A DNA stretch of 64,000 nt from Halorarius halobius (lineage in GTDB: Archaea > Halobacteriota > Halobacteria > Halobacteriales > Haloarculaceae), in NCBI RefSeq assembly GCF_024298865.1, contig NZ_CP101161.1, positions 2,005,227 through 2,069,226 of the forward strand, given 5' to 3'. Of the stretch, positions 42,741 to 52,175 are shown in pieces. Below the pieces are notes generated by a model. It was given only the letters and a program-made list of their open reading frames with translations, did no database searches and was not told the origin of the DNA. How positions within the stretch are numbered: the first letter of the stretch is position 1; every line of letters begins with the position of its first letter. The position numbers and the translations under genes are program-made.

Positions 42741-43283
42741 TTACTCCTCGCTCTCGACGTAGCCGGTCAGCATCTCGGCCAGCGGGTCGAGGCTCGTGTA
42801 CACGAGCGCCGCCGCAAGCGCCAGCAACAGGAGCGCGACGACGGTGTATGCGGCGTCGAACAGCCACGCGTTGCCCGTCTCCGCGAGAAACGGCACGACC
42901 GCCCGCGCCAGCGGGTCGTACACCGCGAGGAAGGCGAGGAACACGACGAGATACTTCAGGATGCCGCCGGCGGCCTCGTCCACGTCACCGGGCCCGTCGA
43001 GGCGCTCGGCCGCGACCGTCTCCAACTCGTCGGCGATGACCACGAACAGGCCGAACACGACGAGCGCGAGCACGCCGAGCAGGGCCGCCTCGACGGTGAT
43101 GGGCGTCCCCGGGAGCGGCCGCTCGAACGGCGGGACGAGGCTGAGCAGGTAGCCGAACGCCACGACGGCGAGCGTCCCGAGGAACAGTTTCACGACCGAC
43201 TCCAGCCGCGTCGGACCGTCCGCGTCGTCGACCACGCCCAGTCCGTCGTCGCGGTCGTCGCTCGTGTCCGTCTGCTGGCTCAT
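42741..43283 (-). CDS. Four-helix membrane protein, uncharacterised
   Basis: A 180-residue protein with an acidic N terminus (about 25 residues) and four hydrophobic helices near 29-47, 62-84, 108-128 and 138-165. The second loop carries a charged ADELETVAAERLDGPGDVDEA stretch. I recognise it as a haloarchaeal conserved membrane protein of unknown function, with no catalytic motif. Confidence 0.7.
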   Translation of the reverse strand: MSQQTDTSDDRDDGLGVVDDADGPTRLESVVKLFLGTLAVVAFGYLLSLVPPFERPLPGTPITVEAALLGVLALVVFGLFVVIADELETVAAERLDGPGDVDEAAGGILKYLVVFLAFLAVYDPLARAVVPFLAETGNAWLFDAAYTVVALLLLALAAALVYTSLDPLAEMLTGYVESEE

Positions 43284-43336
43284 GTCCGGGGCTGTGGCGG
43301 CGTCGCTTAAGGGGCTGCTGGCCGACGTGCGGTGTG

Positions 43337-43648
43337 TTACCGTTCCTTCCTCGCCGGCCGGCCCAGCTCCCGCTCGACGGCCGTAACCTTCTCGTCGGCC
43401 GACGACTCGCGGGCCCGTTTGTCGTCGATTTTCAGGAACGTCGAGACGCGGTCGCCGTCGACGGCGGTGTGGGCCGCCGTCGCGGCGGCCATCAGCTCCT
43501 CGACGGTGTCGGCCTCGATGACGGTTCCCATCGGGTTCGTCTCGTAGGCCACGTCGAACTCGTCGAGCGCGGCGACGGCCTTGGCAACCTCGCCTGCCAT
43601 GCTCCCTTCGGTGACGGGGGCGACGCTGAGCAGTGCGACGACTGTCAT
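43337..43648 (-). CDS. MTH1187-family thiamine-binding protein
   Basis: A 103-residue protein with the ferredoxin-like MTH1187/YkoF fold. LLSVAPVTEGSMAGEVAKAVAALDEFDVAYETNPMGTVIE is the characteristic first half, where the Met/Gly segment lines the thiamine pocket. Such proteins bind thiamine or a precursor. The ATG at 43648 is the first residue of the conserved strand. It is divergent from the alpha/beta hydrolase gene. Confidence 0.85.
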   Translation of the reverse strand: MTVVALLSVAPVTEGSMAGEVAKAVAALDEFDVAYETNPMGTVIEADTVEELMAAATAAHTAVDGDRVSTFLKIDDKRARESSADEKVTAVERELGRPARKER

Positions 43649-43751
43649 GGCTCGGCCTACGGGAGCCAGGCCGATAAAGACGGCCCGGACCCGTCGACCT
43701 GTCCCGTCAGCGAGGCCCCACGGCTTTACCCGTGGTCGCCGATGGCCCGGT

Positions 43752-44588
43752 ATGGAGGTCGACGCCAACGGACTCACCTTCGAGTGCCGAACCTGGGGCG
43801 AGGGCGAACCGCTGTTGTGTCTCCACGGCTTCCCCGACGACCCGACCACGTTCGAGGCCCTCGCGGCCGAACTCGACGGCTACGAACTCGTCGCGCCCTA
43901 CATGCGGGGGTACGGGCCGACCGACGCCGCGCCGGACGGCCGCTACGACGCCGCGGCGCTGGGGGCCGACGCCGCGGCGCTGGCCGAGCAACTGGACGCC
44001 CGGTACGTCGTCGGTCACGACTGGGGCGCAGTGGCCGTTTACGCGGCGCTCGCGGGCGACCACTCGTTCGAGCGCGCCGCGACGATGGCCGTCCCGCCGC
44101 GGTTCGACGCGCTCCTGTTCCGGCACCCGAAACAGGTCCTGCGGTCGTGGTACGTCTGGCTGTTCCAGTTCCCGGGCGTCGCCGAGCGGGCGCTCACCGG
44201 CCGCGAGTTCCTGCTGGTCGAACTGCTGTGGGGGCTGTGGTCGCCGGGGTGGGACTGGCCCGACGAACGGCTGGCCGCGGTGAAGGAGACGTTCGAAGCG
44301 GGCGACACCGCCGACCACGCGCTTTCGTACTACCGCGACATGGTCAACGGGTCGATGACGGGGCTGGCGCGCCGTGGCCTGCCCGATGTCGAACCGGACG
44401 AGCCGTTCGAGACGCCGACGCTCGTTCTCGCGGGCGAGCGGGACGGCTGTATCGGCCCCGACCTGTTCGAGCGGGCCGGCGACTGCTTCGAGCGGGCGCG
44501 CGTGGTGGAGGTGAGCGACGCCGGCCACTTCATGCACTGCGAGCGGCCGGGCGTCGTCGCCGGGGAACTGGAGCGGTGGCTCGGTTGA
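43752..44588 (+). CDS. Alpha/beta hydrolase, epoxide hydrolase or dehalogenase-like
   Basis: A 278-residue hydrolase. The oxyanion loop is HGFPDD, and the nucleophile elbow GHDWGA puts Asp90 as nucleophile, which points to epoxide hydrolase or haloalkane dehalogenase-type chemistry rather than Ser esterases. The catalytic His is in DAGHFMH near the C terminus. A helical cap covers about 125-200. Substrate unknown. Confidence 0.85.
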   Translation: MEVDANGLTFECRTWGEGEPLLCLHGFPDDPTTFEALAAELDGYELVAPYMRGYGPTDAAPDGRYDAAALGADAAALAEQLDARYVVGHDWGAVAVYAALAGDHSFERAATMAVPPRFDALLFRHPKQVLRSWYVWLFQFPGVAERALTGREFLLVELLWGLWSPGWDWPDERLAAVKETFEAGDTADHALSYYRDMVNGSMTGLARRGLPDVEPDEPFETPTLVLAGERDGCIGPDLFERAGDCFERARVVEVSDAGHFMHCERPGVVAGELERWLG

Positions 44589-44633
44589 GCCGGACCGGCG
44601 GGCCTTTTCCCGAGGGGGCGTGTACGCCGGCCC

Positions 44634-45731
44634 ATGACCGGAACGTCCCGGACGCGCCGCGTGCGAGAGCGGGGGAAGGAGGTGGCCTCGGCGATGGTGA
44701 CCGAACTCCGTGCGGAGAACGTGACGTTCATGGCCGGGAGCATCGCCTACCACGCGTTCGTCTCGCTGTTGCCGTTCCTGCTTCTCACGCTGTTTCTGCT
44801 CACGCGCGTCGGCGGCGAGCAGTTGGCGGCGTCGGTCGTCGAGGCGCTGGTCGCCAACATCACGCCGGCCGCCGGAGGGTCGGGGACCGGTGAGGCGGCC
44901 GGCTCAATCGCGGCCGTTCTGGTGCAGGCCGCGCGCAACGGCACCGACAGCACCGGCCTCTCGCTGCTGTCGGCCGCGGCGCTGACGTGGGGGACGCTCC
45001 GCATCTTCCGGGGGCTCGACCAGGCGTTCTCCGACATCTACGAGTCGCAGGCGCAAAACGGGTTCGTCGACCAGATAGTCGACGGCGTCGCCGTGTTCGG
45101 GGCCATCGGGGTCGCGCTGTTCGCGCTGACGCTCGCGGACACGGTCGTTTCGGTCCCCTCGTTCGGCGCCGGCGACGCCGTCGTCCGGCCGATGCTGTCG
45201 GTGGTGAGCATCGCCGTCGCCCTGCTACCGATGTACTACGTGTTCCCCGACGAGGACGTGAGCGTCCGCGAGATACTGCCCGGCGCGCTTCTGGCCGGCA
45301 CCGGCTGGACCGCGCTGAGCTACGGGTTCCGGCTGTACGCGCTCGTCTCCGACAAGGCCGAGTACGGCATCGTCGGGGTCGTCCTGCTTCTCATCACGTT
45401 CCTCTACTTCGGTGGCCTGGTGTTGCTGGCGGGCGCGGCGCTCAACGCCGTCCTCGCGGGCCGCTCGGAGGACGTCGACGACATCGCGTGGGGCGACCCC
45501 GTCGGCACCGACCCTACCGCCGACGACGCCCCCTTCGTCGCGCCGCTCGGTGACCTCGACGGCGCGTTCGACGACGCCACCGAGGTGCGCGTCGAGAGCG
45601 GCGACACGGTGGTACTTCTCCCCCCGCCCGACGAGACGGCGGTGCGGGTCACGACGGTCGAGCGGCCCGCCCTGCTGGGTGGCGACCGAGAGTCGGGCGA
45701 ACTCCGGCTCCGTTGGGACTCCCGCGAGTAG
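44634..45731 (+). CDS. YihY/BrkB family membrane protein
   Basis: A 365-residue protein with six helices of the YihY (formerly RNase BN) family. FMAGSIAYHAFVSLLPFLLL is the family start, and LRIFRGLDQAFSDIYE and LPGALLAGTGWTALSYGFRLY are conserved. The last 100 residues form an acidic cytoplasmic domain. Function unproven; earlier nuclease claims for the family were withdrawn. Confidence 0.9.
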   Translation: MTGTSRTRRVRERGKEVASAMVTELRAENVTFMAGSIAYHAFVSLLPFLLLTLFLLTRVGGEQLAASVVEALVANITPAAGGSGTGEAAGSIAAVLVQAARNGTDSTGLSLLSAAALTWGTLRIFRGLDQAFSDIYESQAQNGFVDQIVDGVAVFGAIGVALFALTLADTVVSVPSFGAGDAVVRPMLSVVSIAVALLPMYYVFPDEDVSVREILPGALLAGTGWTALSYGFRLYALVSDKAEYGIVGVVLLLITFLYFGGLVLLAGAALNAVLAGRSEDVDDIAWGDPVGTDPTADDAPFVAPLGDLDGAFDDATEVRVESGDTVVLLPPPDETAVRVTTVERPALLGGDRESGELRLRWDSRE

Positions 45732-46478
45732 TCACAGCCCCCACCGCAGATACACCATCACCGCGATGATGACCAGCTGGAAAAAGCCCTGCACGCCGCT
45801 GAGCTTGGCGTTCCGGAGGCCGATGCGGCTGATGACGTCGGTGTCGGGGTTCGCCGAGCGCATCTCCAGGTACATCTTCACCTCGCCGGGCATCAGGACG
45901 CCGAAGCCGACGACGGTGAGCACCACCATCACGCCGAGCGTGACCGCGATGAGCGGGTCGGTCATGGCGAACTCGGGGAGCGTGACCGCGAGATACGCGA
46001 GACTGCCGACCAGCGCGACGCCGAAGGCGGCCTGCCAGCGCCGGTCGTCGAACGCATCGAACTGCCAGCCGATAGAGGCGAGCGCCGGCAGGAGGCTCGC
46101 GGCCGTGAACAGCGCCAGCCACGGGTCGGCATGCGGGAAGTAGCCGAGTCGCAGGGCGAGGGTGATGCCGCCGACGATGGTCACCAGCGCCAGCGCCGGC
46201 ATCAGGAACGTCATCTTCGGGGTGAACCGCTGGAACACGCTGGCCCGCTCGTCGACGGCCAGCCCCCCGAGCACCGGTCCCAGCACGAGCGCCATGAACA
46301 GGTCGATGCCGGTCCACAGCACGCCCGCCATCACGTGCGCGTAGGTGTGTTGCTGGACGGTGCCGAACACGACCGCGAGCGCGAGGACGCCGACGGGAAC
46401 GACCACGGCCGCGGACGCGAACGCCGGGTTCGCGCGCGCCGCCATCCCCTGGACCGTCCCCCGAACGGTGGTTGTCAT
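45732..46478 (-). CDS. Seven-helix membrane protein, DUF2269/CopD-like
   Basis: A 248-residue protein with about seven helices. The segment HTYAHVMAGVLWTGIDLFMALVLGPVLGGL resembles helix 1-2 of DUF2269 and CopD-like proteins, which carry conserved His residues that may hold heme or copper. MYLEMRSANPDTDVISRIGLRNAKLSGVQG precedes the last helix. Assignment is tentative; no cofactor evidence beyond the His positions. Confidence 0.65.
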   Translation of the reverse strand: MTTTVRGTVQGMAARANPAFASAAVVVPVGVLALAVVFGTVQQHTYAHVMAGVLWTGIDLFMALVLGPVLGGLAVDERASVFQRFTPKMTFLMPALALVTIVGGITLALRLGYFPHADPWLALFTAASLLPALASIGWQFDAFDDRRWQAAFGVALVGSLAYLAVTLPEFAMTDPLIAVTLGVMVVLTVVGFGVLMPGEVKMYLEMRSANPDTDVISRIGLRNAKLSGVQGFFQLVIIAVMVYLRWGL

Positions 46479-46530
46479 CCCGTGGGGGCTGTGAGGCGAC
46501 GCTCAAAAACCCACCTGTCGCCGGCACCGT

Positions 46531-46722
46531 TCACCGGTCGATGACGCGGACGACTTCGACGGCGACGAGGACGAACCACACCATCCACACGCAGAACACG
46601 ACGAGCCACGCGGTGTACTGCGCGAGGGGGGTCCCGACGACGCCGTAGCCGACTGCGAGGGCGAGCGTCGCGCCGGCGCCGGCGGCGTAGTCGCGGCGCT
46701 TCGGCGTCGGGAACCGGGGCAT
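46531..46722 (-). CDS. Small two-helix membrane protein
   Basis: A 63-residue protein with a basic N terminus (PRFPTPKRRD) and two hydrophobic helices (about 12-30 and 34-58). It is probably an accessory or regulatory micro-membrane protein. No family is recognised. It lies 27 bp after the next gene upstream and shares its direction, so the two may be cotranscribed. Confidence 0.6.
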   Translation of the reverse strand: MPRFPTPKRRDYAAGAGATLALAVGYGVVGTPLAQYTAWLVVFCVWMVWFVLVAVEVVRVIDR

Positions 46723-46749
46723 CGTCCCCCTGTTGGGGGGCGTGGCCCA

Positions 46750-47316
46750 TTACTGTTGGTCCGCCGAATCGACGCGGTAGCGGGTGTCCAGCGGGTATCG
46801 CTCCAGCCGCGACAGACCGACGTGGACGGCGACCGCGACCGCGAACAGCCCGAAGTTCCACAGCGGCGCGTCGTAGTAGATGACGTCGATACCGAGGGGC
46901 TGGGGGTACAGCGGCCACAGCGGTTCCAGCGCCGACGCCTTGTCGGGTGCCGACAGCACGTCCGCGACGACGTGGCTGAGGCCGCCGGTGAACAGCCCGC
47001 CGGCCGCGAACGCGAACACGACCGGCGTGGCGACGGTTCCGGGTTCGATGACGCGGCTGTCGTTCAGTCGGTCGGTCAGCAGTCTCGCGGCGACGACCCC
47101 ACCGACGACGCTGGCGGCGACGACGAAGACGACGGTGTGGGTGACGCCGTGGTGGTGGACCGGTAGCACGCGCCGCAGGTAGAGATCGGCGTCCGGCAAC
47201 ATCGCGGTCGCCAGCGCGAGGCCGACGAACGCCAGCGCCTCGCGCCGGTGCCAGAGGAGCCACGCTGGCGCCGCGAACAGGAGTGCCATCGCCAGATGGC
47301 CGCTCACGTCGACCAT
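46750..47316 (-). CDS. YdjM-type (DUF457) membrane-bound metal-dependent hydrolase
   Basis: A 188-residue membrane protein. The N terminus VSGHLAMALLFAAPAWLL, the LPDADLYLRRVLPVHHHGVTH His/Asp cluster and the late SHVVADVLS motif are the metal-binding pattern of the YdjM/DUF457 family. These are annotated as LexA-regulated, membrane-bound hydrolases, but their substrate is unknown. The ATG at 47316 is preferred over a longer frame that would run into tRNA-Gly. Confidence 0.82.
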   Translation of the reverse strand: MVDVSGHLAMALLFAAPAWLLWHRREALAFVGLALATAMLPDADLYLRRVLPVHHHGVTHTVVFVVAASVVGGVVAARLLTDRLNDSRVIEPGTVATPVVFAFAAGGLFTGGLSHVVADVLSAPDKASALEPLWPLYPQPLGIDVIYYDAPLWNFGLFAVAVAVHVGLSRLERYPLDTRYRVDSADQQ

Positions 47317-47401
47317 ACACGTCGTTCGGGCGGCCGTCGTTTGTAATCCGGGTGTGTGGCGATACGCTTCGCGGTCGCTGGCGAGTAGCCCTCGACAGAA
47401 A

Positions 47402-47472
47402 TGCGCTGGCCGAGATTTGAACTCGGGTTGTGACCATGGCAAGGTCACGTGATACCACTACACTACCAGCGC
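47402..47472 (-). tRNA. tRNA-Gly (anticodon GCC)
   Basis: A 71-base tRNA. Acceptor GCGCTGG/CCAGCGC pairs fully with discriminator A and no encoded CCA. The anticodon arm GTGACC-TTGCCAT-GGTCAC gives anticodon GCC. The T arm is CCGAGTTCAAATCTCGG. A ccttttaatc box lies about 31-40 bases upstream of the 5' end on the minus strand. Confidence 0.95.
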
Positions 47473-47608
47473 GTGCCTGCAGTTGATTCGAAGCACGGTG
47501 ATGATTAAAAGGCTTCCGAATCGGGGGGAATCACGGCCCCCGGTCCGTGTGACCTCGCCTCACGCGAAACCCCTGTGAACGGGCCGCAGACCCGCCGTAG
47601 AACCGCGT

Positions 47609-47618
47609 CACTTTTATG
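47609..47618 (+). promoter_or_regulatory. Probable promoter of the S10/spc ribosomal operon
   Basis: cacttttatg is the only strong TATA-like box before the operon. It predicts a transcript starting near 47641 and a leader of about 33 bases before the first ATG (47674). Confidence 0.55.
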
Positions 47619-47673
47619 CTCGGATAGGGATGTACCGGCACAGTCTAGTGAGCAGACAGGGAAGCGTCACGGC

Positions 47674-48543
47674 ATGACACGCAGCGTACTCGTGCCGTCA
47701 TCGCTGACCCGGGAAGCCGAGGACAAACGCGAGGCGACTCGCAAACTCGGCTACGTCGCCCGCGCGGCGACGGTGTTCCGGGTCGACCGCCTCGTCGTGT
47801 TCCCCGATCCGTCGGGCGAACGCGGCAGGTTCGGTGACGGGTTCGTCGACACCGTGTTGCGGTACGCCGCCACACCCCCATACCTCCGAAAGGAGGCGTG
47901 GGACAGGCGGGACGAACTGGAGTACGCGGGCGTGCTGCCGCCGCTCCGCGTCCGCTCACGGACCGGCTCCGGATCGGACGATTCGGGGTCGTTAAGACAG
48001 GGAATCGTGACCGAGGTCGGATCTGACGACCGCGTTCGGGTCAATTGCGGCATGCAACACCCGGTCTCGCTCCCGGTCCCGTCCGGTATGACGGTCCGGG
48101 AGGGGGAGCGCGTCACAGTCAGGGTCTCTTCGCGTCGACCGGTCCGCGCACGCATCGTCGACGAGCCCCCTGCGGGCTTTCAGGTGTACCGCGAGGACCT
48201 TGCCACGTCACTCGCCCGTGAGGACGCAGGCGTCCGTATCGCCGCGTCCCGTCACGGGGAACCGCTCACCGTGTCACGGCTCGACGACATCGTCGAGTCG
48301 ACGGGACGCGGGATGACGGTCGTCTTCGGCGCCCCCGAGCGGGGGTTGCCGGAGCTACTCGGCGTGGACCCGGGCGCAGAGACCATCCCGTCGGACGCCG
48401 CGTCCGAGGGGAGCGAAGACGACGATTCGGAACCGCACGCGCGGTTCGACCTCTGGCTCAACACGGTTCCGAACCAAGGGAGCGAGGTCGTGCGAACGGA
48501 GGAGGCGATGTTCGCCACCCTCGCGGCCCTCACACTGGAGTGA
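47674..48543 (+). CDS. SPOUT RNA methyltransferase (DUF171/C9orf114-type)
   Basis: A 289-residue protein. TRSVLVPSSLTREAEDKREATRKLGYVARAATVF is the SPOUT N terminus, interrupted by an inserted OB-like domain (about 85-155), and the closing FDLWLNTVPNQGSEVVRTEEAMFATLA is the knotted SAM-binding end. It is the first gene of the ribosomal operon, as in other haloarchaea, which suggests a role in rRNA modification. An in-frame longer start from 47575 overlaps the promoter and is rejected. Confidence 0.88.
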   Translation: MTRSVLVPSSLTREAEDKREATRKLGYVARAATVFRVDRLVVFPDPSGERGRFGDGFVDTVLRYAATPPYLRKEAWDRRDELEYAGVLPPLRVRSRTGSGSDDSGSLRQGIVTEVGSDDRVRVNCGMQHPVSLPVPSGMTVREGERVTVRVSSRRPVRARIVDEPPAGFQVYREDLATSLAREDAGVRIAASRHGEPLTVSRLDDIVESTGRGMTVVFGAPERGLPELLGVDPGAETIPSDAASEGSEDDDSEPHARFDLWLNTVPNQGSEVVRTEEAMFATLAALTLE

Positions 48544-48550
48544 GACCAGA

Positions 48551-49558
48551 ATGCCACAACCAAGCAGACCACGAAAAGGCTCGATGGGGTACAGCCCCCG
48601 CGACCGCGCCGCCAGCGAGGTGCCGCGGTTCAACAGCTGGCCCGACGACGACGGCCAGCCCGGGCTTCAGGGGTTCGCCGGCTACAAGGCCGGCATGTCC
48701 CACGTCGTGATGATCAACGACGAGCCCAACTCCCCCCGCGAGGGGATGGAGGAGACCGTCCCTGTCACGGTCGTCGAGACGCCCGCGATGCGGGCGGCCG
48801 CCCTTCGAGTCTACGAGGACACAGCGTACGGCCTCCGGCCGCTGACCGAGACGTGGAGCGATTCGCTCCACGGCGACCTCGGTCGCGCGCTGGACCGGCC
48901 CGAGGAGAACAGTTCGGACGCCGACGCCATCCACGACGCCGTCGAGAACGGCGAGGTCGACGACGTTCGCGTCGTCACCCACACCGTCCCCGGCGAGTTG
49001 GGCGGCGTCCCGAAGAAGAAACCCGACGTGATGGAGACGCGCGTCGGCGGCGGCTCCGTCGAGGACCGCGTCGAGTTCGCGCTCGACCTGCTCGACGACG
49101 GCGGCGAACACGCCATGACGGACGTGTTCCGCGCCGGCGAGTACGCCGACGTCGCGGGCGTCACGAAGGGTCAGGGCACCCAGGGCCCGGTCAAGCGCTG
49201 GGGCGTCCAGAAGCGGAAGGGCAAACACGCCCGTCAGGGCTGGCGGCGCCGCATCGGGAACCTCGGTCCGTGGAACCCCTCGCGGGTCCGCTCGACGGTT
49301 CCCCAGCAGGGCCAGACCGGCTACCACCAGCGCACGGAGCTGAACAAGCGGCTCGTCGCGCTCGGTGACGAGGAGGTCACGCCGGACGGCGGCTTCGTCA
49401 ACTACGGCGAGGTCGACGGCGAGTACGCCCTCGTGAAGGGCTCGCTCCCGGGGCCGGACAAGCGGCTCCTCCGGTTCCGCCCTGCCATCCGCCCGAACGA
49501 CCAGCCGCGCCTCGACCCCGAGGTCCGGTTCGTCTCCACCGCATCCAACCAGGGCTAA
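48551..49558 (+). CDS. rpl3: 50S ribosomal protein L3 (uL3)
   Basis: 335 residues. PSRPRKGSMGYSPRDRAASEVPRF is the archaeal uL3 start, and VTKGQGTQGPVKRWGVQKRKGKHARQGWRRRIGNLGPWNPSRV is the loop reaching the peptidyl transferase centre (quoted here only as a positional block, about residues 203-246). It starts seven bases after the methyltransferase stop and is the first ribosomal gene of the S10 part. Confidence 0.97.
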   Translation: MPQPSRPRKGSMGYSPRDRAASEVPRFNSWPDDDGQPGLQGFAGYKAGMSHVVMINDEPNSPREGMEETVPVTVVETPAMRAAALRVYEDTAYGLRPLTETWSDSLHGDLGRALDRPEENSSDADAIHDAVENGEVDDVRVVTHTVPGELGGVPKKKPDVMETRVGGGSVEDRVEFALDLLDDGGEHAMTDVFRAGEYADVAGVTKGQGTQGPVKRWGVQKRKGKHARQGWRRRIGNLGPWNPSRVRSTVPQQGQTGYHQRTELNKRLVALGDEEVTPDGGFVNYGEVDGEYALVKGSLPGPDKRLLRFRPAIRPNDQPRLDPEVRFVSTASNQG

Positions 49559-49561
49559 TCC

Positions 49562-50308
49562 ATGAAGGCAACAGTACGAGACCTGGATGGCGCGGACGCG
49601 GGCGAGGTCGACCTGCCGGCCGTCTTCGAGACGGGCTTCCGGCCGGACCTCATCCAGCGTGCGGTCCGTGCCGCCCAGGCCAACCGACGTCAGGACTACG
49701 GCACCGACGAGTTCGCGGGCCTGCGCACGCCGGCCGAGTCGTTCGGCTCCGGCCGCGGCATGGCCCACGTGCCCCGCGAGAACGGGCAGGGTCGCCGCGT
49801 CCCGCAGACGGTGGGCGGCCGCAAGGCTCACCCGCCGAAAGCGGAGAAGGACCGCGGACTCGACGTGAACACGAAGGAACGCAAGCTCGCCGTCCGGTCG
49901 GCCATCGCGGCCACCGCCGACGCCGAGCGCGTCGCCGAGCGCGGCCACGCGTTCGACGGCGATCTCGAACTCCCGCTCGTCGTGACAGACGAGTTCGAGG
50001 AGCTCGTCAAGACGAAGGAGGTCGTCGCGTTCCTCGAATCGGTCGGCGCCCACGCCGACATCGAGCGCGCCGAGGACGGCAAGACGGTGCGTGCCGGCAA
50101 GGGGAGCAACCGCGGCCGGAAGTACACCGAACCGTCTTCGGTCCTGTTCGTGACGAGCGAGGAGCCGTCGACTGCGGCCCGCAACCTCGCGGGCGTCGAC
50201 GTCGCCACCGCGGCGAACGTCTCCGCCGAGGACCTCGCGCCCGGCGCGGAGGGCGGTCGACTGACCGTCTGGACCGAGAGCGCCCTCGAGGAGGTGGCCG
50301 ACCGATGA
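49562..50308 (+). CDS. rpl4: 50S ribosomal protein L4 (uL4)
   Basis: 248 residues. The archaeal uL4 sequence is plain: TVRDLDGADAGEVDLPAVF, RTPAESFGSGRGMAHVPR with the long exit-tunnel loop, and GGRKAHPPKAEKDRGLDVN. It lies three bases after rpl3, and its stop overlaps rpl23. uL4 lines the nascent peptide tunnel and binds 23S rRNA. Confidence 0.97.
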   Translation: MKATVRDLDGADAGEVDLPAVFETGFRPDLIQRAVRAAQANRRQDYGTDEFAGLRTPAESFGSGRGMAHVPRENGQGRRVPQTVGGRKAHPPKAEKDRGLDVNTKERKLAVRSAIAATADAERVAERGHAFDGDLELPLVVTDEFEELVKTKEVVAFLESVGAHADIERAEDGKTVRAGKGSNRGRKYTEPSSVLFVTSEEPSTAARNLAGVDVATAANVSAEDLAPGAEGGRLTVWTESALEEVADR

Positions 50309-50553
50309 CGATTCGGTATCCGCTGGTCACCGAGAAGGCGATGAACGACATGGACTTCGACAACAAGCTCCAGTTCATCGTCGACGAGTCGGCGAACAAG
50401 CCGACCATCCGCGAGGCCGTCGAGGAGCAGTTCGACGTCGTCGTCACCGGCGTGAACACGCAGATGACGATGGACGGCGAGAAGAAGGCCGTCGTCCGTC
50501 TCTCCGAGGACGACGACGCACAGGAAGTCGCCTCTCGCATCGGGGTGTTCTGA
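50305..50553 (+). CDS. rpl23: 50S ribosomal protein L23 (uL23)
   Basis: 82 residues, typical for the archaeal form. IRYPLVTEKAMNDMDFDNKLQF and VVVTGVNTQMTMDGEKKAVVRL are family blocks. It forms a docking site for SRP and SecY at the tunnel exit. Overlaps rpl4 by four bases (ATGA). Confidence 0.96.
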   Translation: MTIRYPLVTEKAMNDMDFDNKLQFIVDESANKPTIREAVEEQFDVVVTGVNTQMTMDGEKKAVVRLSEDDDAQEVASRIGVF

Positions 50554-50555
50554 AG

Positions 50556-51293
50556 ATGGGACGACGAATCCAGGGACAACGTCGCGGTCGCGGCACGCCC
50601 ACGTTCCGGGCGCCGTCGCACCGCTACAAGGCGAACCTGTCGCATCGCAACGTCGAGGACGGCGACGTCGTCGCCGGCACGGTCGTGGACATCGAACACG
50701 ACCCCGCCCGGTCGGCGCCGGTCGCGGCCGTCGAGTTCGACGACGGCGACCGCCGACTCGTGCTCGCGCCCGAGGGCGTGGGCGTCGGCGACTCGATTCA
50801 GGTCGGCGTCTCCGCGGAGATAGCGGTCGGGAACACGCTCCCGCTCGCGGAGATCCCGGAGGGCGTCCCGGTCTGTAACGTCGAGCGCCAGCCCGGCGAC
50901 GGCGGGAAGTTCGCCCGCGCGTCGGGCGTCAACGCCCAGCTTCTGACCCACGACCGCAACGCGGCCGTGGTTCAGTTGCCGTCGGGCGAGGTCCGCCGCC
51001 TCTCGCCGGAGTGTCGTGCCACCATCGGCACGGTCGCCGGCGGCGGTCGGACGGAGAAGCCGTTCGTCAAGGCCGGCAACAAACACCACAAGATGCGCGC
51101 ACGCGGCACGAAGTGGCCGAACGTGCGCGGTGTGGCGATGAACGCCGTCGACCACCCGTTCGGTGGCGGCGGCCGCCAGCACCCCGGCAAGCCGAAGAGC
51201 GTCTCCCGCGACGCGCCGCCGGGCCGGAAGGTCGGTGACATCTCGTCCCGGCGCACCGGTCGGGGCGGCAAAGGAGGGAACGACAACAAATGA
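50556..51293 (+). CDS. rpl2: 50S ribosomal protein L2 (uL2)
   Basis: 245 residues. [30 protein letters not shown] begins the archaeal uL2, and the peptidyl transferase-associated block [21 protein letters not shown] ends it. It starts two bases after rpl23 and overlaps rps19 by four bases. Confidence 0.97.
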   Translation: MGRRIQGQRRGRGTPTFRAPSHRYKANLSHRNVEDGDVVAGTVVDIEHDPARSAPVAAVEFDDGDRRLVLAPEGVGVGDSIQVGVSAEIAVGNTLPLAEIPEGVPVCNVERQPGDGGKFARASGVNAQLLTHDRNAAVVQLPSGEVRRLSPECRATIGTVAGGGRTEKPFVKAGNKHHKMRARGTKWPNVRGVAMNAVDHPFGGGGRQHPGKPKSVSRDAPPGRKVGDISSRRTGRGGKGGNDNK

Positions 51294-51712
51294 GTTCCGA
51301 GTACCAGACCGGCCGCGAGGGCGAGTTCAGCTACCGCGGTCACACGCTCGACGAGTTGCAGGAGATGGCGCTCGACGAGGTAGCGGAACTGCTCCCCGCT
51401 CGACAGCGGCGAAGTATCACGCGTGGTCTCACGACCGAGCAGGAGAAGCTCGTCGAGACGGCCCGCTCGCGTGGCGAGGAGGAGACGGCCAACGACCCGA
51501 TCCGGACGCACCTGCGGGACATGCCCGTCCTGCCGGAGTTCGTCGGGCTCACGTTCGCCGTCTACGACGGCCACGAGTTCGAGCGCGTCGAGGTCGAACC
51601 CGAGATGCTCGGGCACTACCTCGGCGAGTTCGTCCTCACCCGAACGTCGGTCGAACACGGACAGGCCGGCATCGGGGCCACGCGCTCCTCGAAGTTCGTG
51701 CCCCTCAAATAA
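51290..51712 (+). CDS. rps19: 30S ribosomal protein S19 (uS19)
   Basis: 140 residues. [30 protein letters not shown] is the archaeal-specific N-terminal part, followed by [28 protein letters not shown] and [21 protein letters not shown], the core in the 30S head. Overlaps rpl2 and is one base from rpl22. Confidence 0.97.
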   Translation: MSSEYQTGREGEFSYRGHTLDELQEMALDEVAELLPARQRRSITRGLTTEQEKLVETARSRGEEETANDPIRTHLRDMPVLPEFVGLTFAVYDGHEFERVEVEPEMLGHYLGEFVLTRTSVEHGQAGIGATRSSKFVPLK

Positions 51713-51713
51713 C

Positions 51714-52175
51714 ATGGGAATCAGCTACTCAGTCGACGCGGACCCGGACACGACGGCGAAAGCGATGCTCCGGGAGCGTCACATGAGCCACAAGCACAGC
51801 AAGGCCATCGCCCGCGAGATCAAAGGGAAGACGGTCGCCGACGCCGTCGAGTACCTGGAAGCGGTCGTCGCCGAGGAGCGGTCCGTCCCGTTCAAGTCGC
51901 ACAACTCCGGTGTCGGTCACCGGAGCGACATCGACGGCTGGGACGCGGGCCGCTACCCCGAGAAGGCCTCGAAGGCGTTCCTCGACCTGCTGGAGAACGG
52001 CGTCAACAACGCTGACCACCAGGGGTTCGACGGCGAGACGATGGTCATCGAGCACGTCGCCGCCCACAAGGTCGGCGAGTCGCAGGGCCGCAAGCCCCGC
52101 GCGTTCGGTCGCGCCTCGGAGTGGAACACGCCGCAGGTCGACGTCGAACTCGTCCTCGCGGAGGTGGAGGAATAA
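51714..52175 (+). CDS. rpl22: 50S ribosomal protein L22 (uL22)
   Basis: 153 residues. [32 protein letters not shown] is the archaeal start (the ATG at 51714 follows rps19 by one base). [22 protein letters not shown] is the end of the tunnel hairpin region. Its TAA overlaps the rps3 ATG by one base. Confidence 0.97.
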   Translation: MGISYSVDADPDTTAKAMLRERHMSHKHSKAIAREIKGKTVADAVEYLEAVVAEERSVPFKSHNSGVGHRSDIDGWDAGRYPEKASKAFLDLLENGVNNADHQGFDGETMVIEHVAAHKVGESQGRKPRAFGRASEWNTPQVDVELVLAEVEE

